Assembly (NCBI GenBank): GCA_937959375.1
Contig: CALGLS010000415.1
Coordinates: forward strand, 1 to 16,013
DNA: 16,013 bases
From: an uncultured Saprospiraceae bacterium
Lineage (GTDB): Bacteria > Bacteroidota > Bacteroidia > Chitinophagales > Saprospiraceae
Direction: 5' to 3'
Shown: positions 8,827 through 16,013 of the stretch, in pieces
Layout of the letters: each line of letters begins with the position of its first letter
Numbering within the stretch: position 1 is the stretch's first letter
Notes under the pieces: model-generated
What the model saw: the letters and a program-made list of their open reading frames with translations, nothing else
Told to the model about the DNA's origin: nothing
The model's database searches: none
Translations under genes and position numbers: made by a program

Positions 8827-8856
8827 AAGCTCGGTAAACATATGCTTACCGAGCTT
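8827..8856 (-). terminator. Rho-independent terminator of paralogue 2
   Basis: A perfect 11-bp stem, AAGCTCGGTAA (8827-8837) with TTACCGAGCTT (8846-8856), encloses an 8-nt loop. On the - strand it is followed directly by TTTTATTT. It starts 36 bp after the stop codon of paralogue 2, so transcription of paralogue 2 should largely end here and paralogue 1 should have its own promoter within the gap. The + strand lacks an immediate T-run. Confidence 0.9.
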
Positions 8857-8891
8857 CCTAATTCTATTTTATAGTGTAATGATCAGAGTAC

Positions 8892-11800
8892 TTATCTCAT
8901 CAGTGTGACATCCCCCTGATAGGTCTTCACATCTCCATCAATAAATTCAATTTCCGCAATGTAAACGAGTACCTGAGGATTCAAGAATTTTCCTCCCAAT
9001 TTTCCGTCATAACCATGGGTCGGATTGTTGGGTGGGAAGTTGATGTCTTCAAAAAGGATTTCGCCCCAGCGATCGAATACGCGCAAGTAATTTACTTTTA
9101 CTGCAGACAAATCGGTATTAATAAAGAAGATATCATTTTGCAAATCACCATTAGGTGAAAAGGCATTTGGAATAAATACGTTTTTAGGTTTGTCAACAAA
9201 GACCGTCATCGTATCACGTAGTGTACAGCCTGTGATCGTATCGTTAACGGTCAAAGCATAAGTGGTCGTATAATGTGGTCCAGCAATTGGTTCAATACAA
9301 TTAACACAATTTAGAGAATCATATGGCGTCCACTCAATTGTTTGATTGAAGGTAGTCGGTGTGATCTCTCCGTAAATTTGAGTAGTCTCACCAAGCTTCA
9401 TATATTTATCACCTCCTGCATCTACCGTTATCATTGGAGGCTCATAGATGTTGAGCGTTTGACTGACGGTACATCCATTGTCATCTTGAACAATAAGTTC
9501 GTAATCACCACCAGGTATGTCGCGAATAATTGGATCTTCTGATAATTCTTCGCCGGCAAAACCATAGAGATAAGGAGAAATACCTCCACTTACGTTTCCT
9601 ACAACAATCCAACCGTCAGCATCACCAGGGCACTCTACATCTTCTTTCTCTGTCTCATAGACAATTGGAGGAGGAGAGTTAATGACAACTGTTTCTTCGT
9701 AGATACAATTCCACTCATTCGTAATTGTAACATCGTAAGGGCCTGGAGCAAGATTGTCAACATCAGGATCAGTACTACCAATATCCCATACAAAGCTAAG
9801 GTCGTTTCCTCCGGTTGCAAAAACAGTCGCAATCTGACCATTCGTAGCATCGGCACATAATACATCTGTTGTTTCGAATTCAACACCAGGGTTGAGCGCA
9901 TAATTTACAAATACGCTCTCACTAGATTCACAACCATTATTGTCTGCAAGAACCGTGTAGGTCCCCGTTTCGGTAACGGTATAAAAAGGATCATTGGAAC
10001 CATCTTGCCAAGTATAAACTGCTCCAGGGTAGTTGGCATTAAATGTAACCGTAGCCCCTTCACAAATAGTGGTATCATTAAAGTTAATAACTGGAGTGGT
10101 ACTAAAAAGTAAATCTACATCATCTGTACTCGGGCAATTGTTACTATCATAAACCGTAACACTGTAATTACCAGTAGTAGAAACAGAGGTCGTCGGAGTC
10201 ATATCTCCATTGCTCCATTCATATCCGGTGGCCCCTGCTAAGGTTACATCCAGTGTAAAAGCAGGAACGTCGCAAAGCACATCAAATGTTCCAATGTCTA
10301 TCGGTGTTGATAGGGCAGTGTTGACTTCAACTTCATCGACATCTGTACAACCTTCTACATCTACAATGACGGAGTAAACGCCATCAGTAGAAACGGTCAA
10401 AGTGGGGTCAGTTGATCCATCTTGCCAAGTATATGTCGCACCTGGAGTAGTCGCATCTAGTACGGTACTTTCGCCATCGCAAATAGTGAGATCAACTCCA
10501 AGATCTATTTCTGGTGTTTCAGCAAAAACGAGTGAAACGGTATCGCTAGATTGGCAGCCAACACTATCTGTTAACTGCACCCAGTAATCCCCAGTTTCTG
10601 TTACGAAAAAGTTAGATCCACTGGTGCCATCTTGCCAGAGATAACTAACCGCGTAAGGGTTGGTGGCATCAATGGTATAATCAAAAATATCACATAAGGA
10701 TTGATCTTCTCCCAGATCAGCAGCAATAGGTGTGGTAGAGGCTACATTAAATGAATCTCTTCGAGTACAACCAACAATACTTACATCAACCCAATAGATA
10801 CCTGTTGTCTCAACTTGATAGGTAGCTCCGGTAGTCCCATCTTGCCATTCGTAAGAAGCGTTGGCAGCAGATACATCTAAGAACAAGTCAACCTGTCCTT
10901 GGCAAAAAGCAGTATCGGTTAAAGTACTAGCGTTACCAAAAACATCAACTTGTAAATAAAAAGTATCGGTTAGGTTACAAGTATTTTCTGCGTTTACAAT
11001 TTGTGTAATGACATAGGTACCTGGATTATTGAAGGTATGTGTTACATCAAATTGATCACTAGTTCCTCCCGTTCCAAAGTCCCAAAAGATTGTTTCAGCA
11101 TCTTGACCAGTATAAGTAAAGTCAACTGTGAAAGGAGCGCAACCACTAGTCGATGGTTCTGCCAAAGCAGTCGCCGTTACCGTTTCAATATCAAAATCAA
11201 TTTTAAAAACTCCAATGTCCCAACCTGTACTTTGACCGGTTGCGTAGGCATTAGGAGTCGTGTTCATAGATGAACCAGAACCCGAACAAACAGCTTGGTA
11301 TACCCGTCCAGCTTTGTCGAATCGAGAAGTACCTCCATCTACGTGATTGGCATCACCATAGTAAGTACCAAATATTAAACCTTCGGCATTAGGTTCAAGT
11401 ACACCAACGTAAAAATTATTACCAGTGGTCTCGATCGCATCTGGTGTTAGTGGCAAACCATTTACTGCATTATAACCAGCGAAATAAATACCATTACATT
11501 TATCTACCATGAACGCAACGGGTGCTAAATCTGCTCCAAAGCCTCCTGTTCCCGTACCAATTACAGTAGAGTAAACTAGGTTGTTAAGGCTAGGCGTAAA
11601 TCCAGCAATAAATTGGCGACTTCCTTCATTTTGAAAGTAAGTGCCTGGTGTTACATCAATTGTACCTGTTGTTTGACCAAAGATGTGAACCGTATTGTTT
11701 TCATCTATATCTAAGAAGTAACTGTGCTCATCGCCACCGTCATTTGACCCAAAGAAAGTTCCTTTTGAAATAGCAGAACCATCAGCGGATAGTTTGATTA

Positions 11801-13427
11801 TAAATCCTGATTCTTCACCACCTGGCCAAGTATCCATGAATCCTCCTGGAGGCATCGGAAAGTCATCTGCTCCTGCAAATCCAGTAACATATACTTCTCC
11901 AAAATCAGCAACACGAAGGTTGGAACAGTTATCTGGATCACTTCCTCCAAGATAGGTTGCATAAAACATAGTTGACAAATCACTATTTAGTTTTAGAACG
12001 ACACCATCTTGTTCGGTACCAGTTCCACCAGTATTTAAATCCGGCTGAACTGCATTAGGTGTAACAGGAAAGTCAGTTGAACTACTACAAGAAGCAATGT
12101 AAATATTTCCTTGATCATCAATTACAACTTCACCTCTGTAGGCATCTCCATAATTACTATTAAGGAAAGATCCATTACGTCCATCTGATTGAGAACCACC
12201 AACAAAAGTAGAGCCTACAAGAGCTGTTCCATCTGCATTGAATTTTGTAATGACAATATCGGTGAAACCACCAAAAGTTTGTTGTACTGCATTAGGGGTC
12301 GTAGGGTAGTCAGCAGAATTGGAACTACCATAAACACAAAGTTGACCATTGTAATCAACAACGATACTATGTGGATAGTCGCCTTCTGATCCACCAAGAT
12401 AAGTAGCATAAACCAACTCACTGGCATCTGGCGTATACTTACTCATGGCAATATCGGTGTTACCACCTGCGAAGTTCATTTGGAATGCACCTGTTGTCGT
12501 TGGGTAACCTGTTCCAAAAGAAATACCTCCAGCGTAGATGTTTCCAGCATTGTCAAAGGTAGCCGTGTGACCATAGTTTGAAGAACCAACGGTACCTGAG
12601 AGCGTTGCTCCAATTACTGTTGGGTCAATGATAAGTGGAAGTTCAGTATCATATCCTTCCGGAAAATCAAAAGTCAATATGTTTTTGTTCAGTTGATAAT
12701 TTGTAGAAACCAACACTTCTTTTCCGTCAACGATTTGGTACACGTATGGTTTCAACTCAACGATGTTGTCTATTGAAGTTTTGATGACGAGGTTTCCTTC
12801 TTTGTCGATAGAGACTCCGTCGGTACCTTCGTATTCTAATTGAATTTGATTTGGGTCTGCATTTGGAGCAACGATGAAATCATATTTGAAGTAACCATCG
12901 ACGCTGTAGGTTGCTAGTTGAATGCCTTCATACAGGTTTTCATAAATGACCTTTTGGTAAACAGGAACATGTGATGCCCATTTCGTTGGATCTTCTCCAA
13001 GGAAATAGTTGTTGTAACCAGCTCTTCTGTCGTGACCAGTAAACTCAGGAGTTTGTGCATTTAGAAAATGAACTTTATAAGCGTGTCCGCTAACCATATG
13101 TTGATCGCGAATTTCTTGAGGTTCTCTAATGATGTCATGCACCTCATCTGATTGTTCTTTTGAAAAAATCATGTAGGTGAATGCGTTGTCTTCTAAATAC
13201 ACTTTACTAAATCCTCCGAGAGGAGCAGCGTACTGAATATTAGAATGCCATTGGTTTTGGTTTTCAATAAATTGGATTTTACCGCCAGCATTGTGTCCGT
13301 GATCGTGATCACATTGTGCATGTCCTGATGGAGGAGATACAAGACCTTGAGCAAGAAGTAATGAGGAACTGGTAAAAAAACAAAGAACCAGTAGTAGGGT
13401 AGTTGATCGTAAGTTAATTCTTTCCAT
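8892..13427 (-). CDS. T9SS-exported SBBP-propeller/PKD/Ig-like repeat surface protein, paralogue 2
   Basis: 1511 residues with the same module order as its downstream neighbour. Signal peptide 1-26 (cut near LLLA-QG); a short His-rich segment different in sequence from paralogue 1 (CDHDHGHN, about 39-46); N-terminal pre-SBBP domain from about 51; seven SBBP blades to about 745; PKD domain with WDFG at about 782; Ig-like W motifs at 861, 931, 1001, 1071 and 1140; SprB-like units about 1190-1334; CVNC motif near 1374; T9SS type B C-terminal domain about 1414-1511. By eye its last 98 residues differ from paralogue 1 at 9 positions, while 118 residues of the N-terminal domain differ at about 45. 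The start is fixed by the signal peptide. It is followed by a strong terminator. Probably a surface or secreted adhesin-like protein; the ligand is not deducible. No PorP/SprF-type partner gene is adjacent. Confidence 0.93.
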   Translation of the reverse strand: MERINLRSTTLLLVLCFFTSSSLLLAQGLVSPPSGHAQCDHDHGHNAGGKIQFIENQNQWHSNIQYAAPLGGFSKVYLEDNAFTYMIFSKEQSDEVHDIIREPQEIRDQHMVSGHAYKVHFLNAQTPEFTGHDRRAGYNNYFLGEDPTKWASHVPVYQKVIYENLYEGIQLATYSVDGYFKYDFIVAPNADPNQIQLEYEGTDGVSIDKEGNLVIKTSIDNIVELKPYVYQIVDGKEVLVSTNYQLNKNILTFDFPEGYDTELPLIIDPTVIGATLSGTVGSSNYGHTATFDNAGNIYAGGISFGTGYPTTTGAFQMNFAGGNTDIAMSKYTPDASELVYATYLGGSEGDYPHSIVVDYNGQLCVYGSSNSADYPTTPNAVQQTFGGFTDIVITKFNADGTALVGSTFVGGSQSDGRNGSFLNSNYGDAYRGEVVIDDQGNIYIASCSSSTDFPVTPNAVQPDLNTGGTGTEQDGVVLKLNSDLSTMFYATYLGGSDPDNCSNLRVADFGEVYVTGFAGADDFPMPPGGFMDTWPGGEESGFIIKLSADGSAISKGTFFGSNDGGDEHSYFLDIDENNTVHIFGQTTGTIDVTPGTYFQNEGSRQFIAGFTPSLNNLVYSTVIGTGTGGFGADLAPVAFMVDKCNGIYFAGYNAVNGLPLTPDAIETTGNNFYVGVLEPNAEGLIFGTYYGDANHVDGGTSRFDKAGRVYQAVCSGSGSSMNTTPNAYATGQSTGWDIGVFKIDFDIETVTATALAEPSTSGCAPFTVDFTYTGQDAETIFWDFGTGGTSDQFDVTHTFNNPGTYVITQIVNAENTCNLTDTFYLQVDVFGNASTLTDTAFCQGQVDLFLDVSAANASYEWQDGTTGATYQVETTGIYWVDVSIVGCTRRDSFNVASTTPIAADLGEDQSLCDIFDYTIDATNPYAVSYLWQDGTSGSNFFVTETGDYWVQLTDSVGCQSSDTVSLVFAETPEIDLGVDLTICDGESTVLDATTPGATYTWQDGSTDPTLTVSTDGVYSVIVDVEGCTDVDEVEVNTALSTPIDIGTFDVLCDVPAFTLDVTLAGATGYEWSNGDMTPTTSVSTTGNYSVTVYDSNNCPSTDDVDLLFSTTPVINFNDTTICEGATVTFNANYPGAVYTWQDGSNDPFYTVTETGTYTVLADNNGCESSESVFVNYALNPGVEFETTDVLCADATNGQIATVFATGGNDLSFVWDIGSTDPDVDNLAPGPYDVTITNEWNCIYEETVVINSPPPIVYETEKEDVECPGDADGWIVVGNVSGGISPYLYGFAGEELSEDPIIRDIPGGDYELIVQDDNGCTVSQTLNIYEPPMITVDAGGDKYMKLGETTQIYGEITPTTFNQTIEWTPYDSLNCVNCIEPIAGPHYTTTYALTVNDTITGCTLRDTMTVFVDKPKNVFIPNAFSPNGDLQNDIFFINTDLSAVKVNYLRVFDRWGEILFEDINFPPNNPTHGYDGKLGGKFLNPQVLVYIAEIEFIDGDVKTYQGDVTLMR
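9876..10940 (-). repeat. Five tandem 70-residue (210 bp) Ig-like units in paralogue 2
   Basis: Trp hallmarks fall at residues 861, 931, 1001, 1071 and 1140, the same 70, 70, 70, 69 register as paralogue 1. Unit 4 has drifted most in its hallmark (WSNGDM). The unit number was therefore fixed before these two genes separated. Confidence 0.85.
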
Positions 13428-13461
13428 AGCAACAAAGGAGGTTTTAGTTTTTAAGGAGGTT
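13428..13461 (-). promoter_or_regulatory. Conserved 5' leader of paralogue 2 with two CCUCC motifs
   Basis: On the mRNA strand the leader starts AACCTCCTTAAAAACTAAAA and ends GTTGCT directly before the ATG, matching the leader of paralogue 1. It contains ACCTCCTT twice (+ strand 13435-13442 and 13453-13460, 18 nt apart). That word equals the anti-Shine-Dalgarno end of 16S rRNA rather than a ribosome binding site. In paralogue 1 the distal copy reads ACCTCTTC and the proximal copy is missing. Confidence 0.5.
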
Positions 13462-13838
13462 ATTACACTGCATTTTTAAGCGCATTTTCTTAAATTCTAG
13501 AGTAAGAACAATTTCAAAGTTCAAATAGTTTGATTTTTTGAATTTTGAAACTTTTTTTCTTGAATTAGAATAAAAAATGTGTTTTATCCCACTTAAGCGT
13601 AAAGGGTTAATTTTCTGTGTAACTAGCTTTAATCAGATATTCAAAATGTGCTTTTAATGCACGAGATTATTAATCTATTTAGATTGAAGACCATTATTAG
13701 TGAAATTAATCAAAAATGATGAATTTTTTGCAAGGGATGTCCTATTTGTTTAAAATTTTACAGATAGGTATACATCTAGCGTTCCCGACATGAAGTGTAC
13801 AGGTTCGATTAGATAACTTTGGAAGAAAAAATGACCGC
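13462..13838. other. AT-rich intergenic region between paralogues 3 and 2
   Basis: With the adjoining leader this forms a gap of 411 bp without a gene. I see no open frame of note, no tRNA and no terminator with a G+C-rich stem after the stop of paralogue 3. It should hold the promoter of paralogue 2, but no exact TAnnTTTG element is visible on the - strand. The only structured element found is the hairpin at 13512-13550. Confidence 0.6.
13512..13550. repeat. AT-rich inverted repeat upstream of paralogue 2
   Basis: Arms 13512-13525 (TTTCAAAGTTCAAA) and 13537-13550 (TTTGAATTTTGAAA) pair over 14 positions with one G-T position and an 11-nt loop. It lies about 85-123 nt upstream of the start codon. 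It could be an operator dyad or leader hairpin. A T-run follows on the + strand, but no + strand gene ends nearby, so a terminator role is unlikely. Confidence 0.45.
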
Positions 13839-16013
13839 TTATCGCAGTAAGGTGACATCACCAGAGTACAATATCTTGACTCCATCAATGAAGGCCACTT
13901 CTGCCATATAAACAAAGACACCATTATTCATGTCTTTGCCTTTGAATTTACCATCCCAACCGTAGGTGCGATCATTCGGTTGAAAGTTTAATTCTTGAAA
14001 TATTTGTTCACCCCAACGATCAAAGATCTTAAACGATAGGATCTGGCTAATACCAGGACCACTATGGATCACAAAGTAATCATTGATGCCGTCTCCGTTT
14101 GGAGAAAAAGCATTGGGAATATATATCTTTCTAATTTTATCGACTTCTATTAAAACAGTATCCATTTTAAGACAACCTGTTATAGAATCTTCTACTGTCA
14201 ATATGTAATTGATTGTTTGAACGGGTTGCGCCTCTGGTTCTGGACAATCTTCACAGCCCCAAAAATAATCAGTTGGATTCCAATTGATGACTTGATGGGT
14301 TGGCGGAAAAACAAAGCCATTTATGTGAACGGTATCGCCTAGTTCAATTCGTCGATCGTCTCCTGCAAAAATATGAATAAATGGAGGCTCGTAAATTTCA
14401 ATTGTTTCCGTAAGGCTACATCCACCAACATCAGAAACAACTAAGTCATAAGTCCCTCCGGATAAACTATCAAGTAAAAAGTTGGCAGTTGGTGGGCCGC
14501 CATTCAGTGAAAAAGAATACGGAGTAAAACCACCGCTAATGTCTGTGATTTCTATAAAGCCATTGCCTTCACCAAAACAAATAACTGGACCGAATTCTGA
14601 TTCGTAAGCTAGTGGTTCTGGTTCTAAAATTTCAAAAACTTCTTCGTAGGTGCAACCGTTTTGGTCGGTGATGGTCAATGAATAAGTGCCTTCACAAAGA
14701 TCCGTTAAACTTTGTGAAGTGCTACCTGTGTTCCATTCGAAAGTCAAAGGCCCAGCAGTATTTATAATAGTTGAGGCTATACCTCCATTGCATTCTCCTG
14801 CACAAATAATATTGTTTGGAATGTATTCAATATCCGGAATTTCGTAATACTCAACCGTTACCTGATCAGAGGTTGGACAGCCGTTATTCGCAACAGTCAC
14901 AAAGTAGGTACCAGGTCCAGTAACGGTAAAGGTTGGTTCAGTTGATTGATCTTGCCAAACATAATCGACATCGTTATTATCAGGATTGGGATCTAAGATA
15001 ACTGACTCACCATCGCATAAAATATCGAACTGACCTAATTCAATGTTGGGGGTAACTCCAATCATTACATTCACGGTATCTGAAGTAACACAACCTACAT
15101 CATCAGTAATGTTTAGCCAATAAGAGCCACTGTTACTTACATTGATAGAAGCATTATTTGAGCCATTGGACCACTCGTAACCGTTTGCACCAAAGGTATT
15201 ACCATCGAGGGTAACTGAGGGTTGATCACATATTTGAATATCGTTTCCAAGATCAACGGTTATGTCAGATGCCGGCACTACATGGAAGGTATCTACCCGA
15301 GAGCAACCGGGAATGGAAACTTCGACATAATAAATTCCTGGTTGATTTGTGCTATACAATGAAGAGGTAGAACCATCTTGCCAAACATATGAACCATTGG
15401 TGACGGATGCATCGAGATAAACTGTTTCTGATCCGGTACAAAGTGGTACAGTTTGAGAAGTGTTTTGATTTTCTAGTACATCTATTTGGATGTAAAAGGT
15501 ATCGGTGAGGTTACAAGTATTTTGAGAACTTGCGATCAGTCGTACGATGTAAGTTCCATCTTCAATAAATACGTGTGAAGGATCTTCTAAATTAGAAATA
15601 GGCGTGTTGTCGTCAAAATCCCATTCCCATGAAGTTGCATCCTGACCAGTATAAATAAAGTCAACATCAAAAGGAGCGCATCCACTAGTACCAGGTATTG
15701 CCTGAGCAGCAGCAGTAACGGTTTCGATATCAAAATCAATTTTGAAAACACCCACATCACAGGCAGTCGTTTGGGTCGTAGCCCAAGCATCAGGAGTGGT
15801 ATTTAACACATTATTTTCACCACCTTGATTACAAGAACAAACCCCTTGGTAGACGGTTCCACTTTTATCAAAACGACTGGTACCACCATCTACGTGATCG
15901 GATGCACCGTAATAAGTACCATAAGAAAAAGCAGTTGCATTGGGTTCTAAAACGCCTAGATAAAAAACATTACCTATACTGCTTATGGCATCTGATGATA
16001 TTGGTAATCCTGG
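13839..16013 (-). CDS. T9SS-exported SBBP/PKD/Ig-like repeat surface protein, paralogue 3 (5' end outside window)
   Basis: The frame stays open to the right edge, giving 724 visible residues and no start. The first visible residues (PGLPISSDAI) align with the sixth SBBP blade of the two neighbours (GLPLTPD), so roughly 650 residues should lie outside. Next come the seventh blade (HVDGGTSRFDK), a PKD domain (WEWDF, then DGTY), Ig-like units with Trp at visible residues 211, 281 and 353, two SprB-like units (the first with FEWNTGST), an Ig-like module with CEDC, and the T9SS C-terminal domain (IPNAFSPNGDGIND, then FDRWGE, ending GDVTLLR). Compared with paralogues 1 and 2 it lacks two Ig-like units. 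It is clearly more divergent than they are from each other. A GTG at 15809 is internal and not a start. Confidence 0.9.
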   Translation of the reverse strand, partial: PGLPISSDAISSIGNVFYLGVLEPNATAFSYGTYYGASDHVDGGTSRFDKSGTVYQGVCSCNQGGENNVLNTTPDAWATTQTTACDVGVFKIDFDIETVTAAAQAIPGTSGCAPFDVDFIYTGQDATSWEWDFDDNTPISNLEDPSHVFIEDGTYIVRLIASSQNTCNLTDTFYIQIDVLENQNTSQTVPLCTGSETVYLDASVTNGSYVWQDGSTSSLYSTNQPGIYYVEVSIPGCSRVDTFHVVPASDITVDLGNDIQICDQPSVTLDGNTFGANGYEWSNGSNNASINVSNSGSYWLNITDDVGCVTSDTVNVMIGVTPNIELGQFDILCDGESVILDPNPDNNDVDYVWQDQSTEPTFTVTGPGTYFVTVANNGCPTSDQVTVEYYEIPDIEYIPNNIICAGECNGGIASTIINTAGPLTFEWNTGSTSQSLTDLCEGTYSLTITDQNGCTYEEVFEILEPEPLAYESEFGPVICFGEGNGFIEITDISGGFTPYSFSLNGGPPTANFLLDSLSGGTYDLVVSDVGGCSLTETIEIYEPPFIHIFAGDDRRIELGDTVHINGFVFPPTHQVINWNPTDYFWGCEDCPEPEAQPVQTINYILTVEDSITGCLKMDTVLIEVDKIRKIYIPNAFSPNGDGINDYFVIHSGPGISQILSFKIFDRWGEQIFQELNFQPNDRTYGWDGKFKGKDMNNGVFVYMAEVAFIDGVKILYSGDVTLLR
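14820..15476 (-). repeat. Three tandem Ig-like units in paralogue 3
   Basis: Hallmarks WQDGST, WSNGSN and WQDQST are spaced 70 and 72 residues apart, followed by the SprB-like WNTGST 74 residues on. By flanking words, the first unit matches unit 1 of the neighbours and the second matches unit 2 (DLGNDIQICD before it, YW.(N/Q)ITD..GC after). The third begins like unit 3 (TPNIELG, CDGESVILD) but ends like unit 5 (NNGC..SD). Confidence 0.75.

Noticed and set aside
13435..13460. Two AAGGAGGT words on the + strand as ribosome binding sites for a + strand gene
   Set aside because: No start codon at a suitable distance and no open frame of useful length follow; on the mRNA strand of paralogue 2 they read ACCTCCTT instead.
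13800..13825. AGGTTCGATTAG, resembling a tRNA T-loop
   Set aside because: No pairing T-stem, anticodon arm or acceptor stem can be formed around it.
15807..15809. GTG as start of paralogue 3
   Set aside because: The upstream 68 codons are open and align with SBBP blades 6 and 7 of the neighbouring paralogues.

Overview
The window looks like chromosomal DNA of a gliding-type Bacteroidota, probably Saprospiria-like. The phylum call rests on three very large exported proteins. All three end in the gliding-motility-associated (type B) C-terminal domain of the type IX secretion system (T9SS). They carry SBBP propeller, PKD/Ig-like and SprB-like modules, and the DNA is AT-rich with few Shine-Dalgarno sites. 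The order-level guess is weak. I see no tRNA, rRNA, CRISPR array, insertion sequence or prophage gene.

Positions 1-3798 (+ strand) hold the end of an efflux operon: a periplasmic adaptor of the HlyD/MacA type (5' end outside the window), a MacB-type permease without its own ATPase, and a TolC-family outer membrane channel. The gaps are 38 and 43 bp. Together they would form a tripartite envelope-spanning exporter; the ATP-binding subunit must lie elsewhere, probably upstream of the window.

Positions 3799-4063 separate this operon from a convergent gene cluster. They hold a large imperfect inverted repeat with arms of about 38 and 47 nt.

Positions 4064-16013 (- strand) hold three tandem paralogous genes: two complete (1512 and 1511 aa) and a third cut by the window's right edge (724 aa visible). 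The complete architecture is: signal peptide, short His-rich segment, N-terminal domain of the kind that precedes SBBP repeats, seven SBBP blades, one PKD domain, five Ig-like units of almost exactly 70 residues, two SprB-like units, a CxxC-bearing Ig-like module, and the T9SS C-terminal domain. The third gene has two Ig-like units fewer, and one of its remaining units looks like a hybrid of units 3 and 5. The second gene has a clear terminator, so the copies are probably not one simple transcript. The likely role is a family of cell-surface or secreted adhesin-like proteins diversified by duplication and repeat recombination. The ligand and function cannot be read from the sequence.
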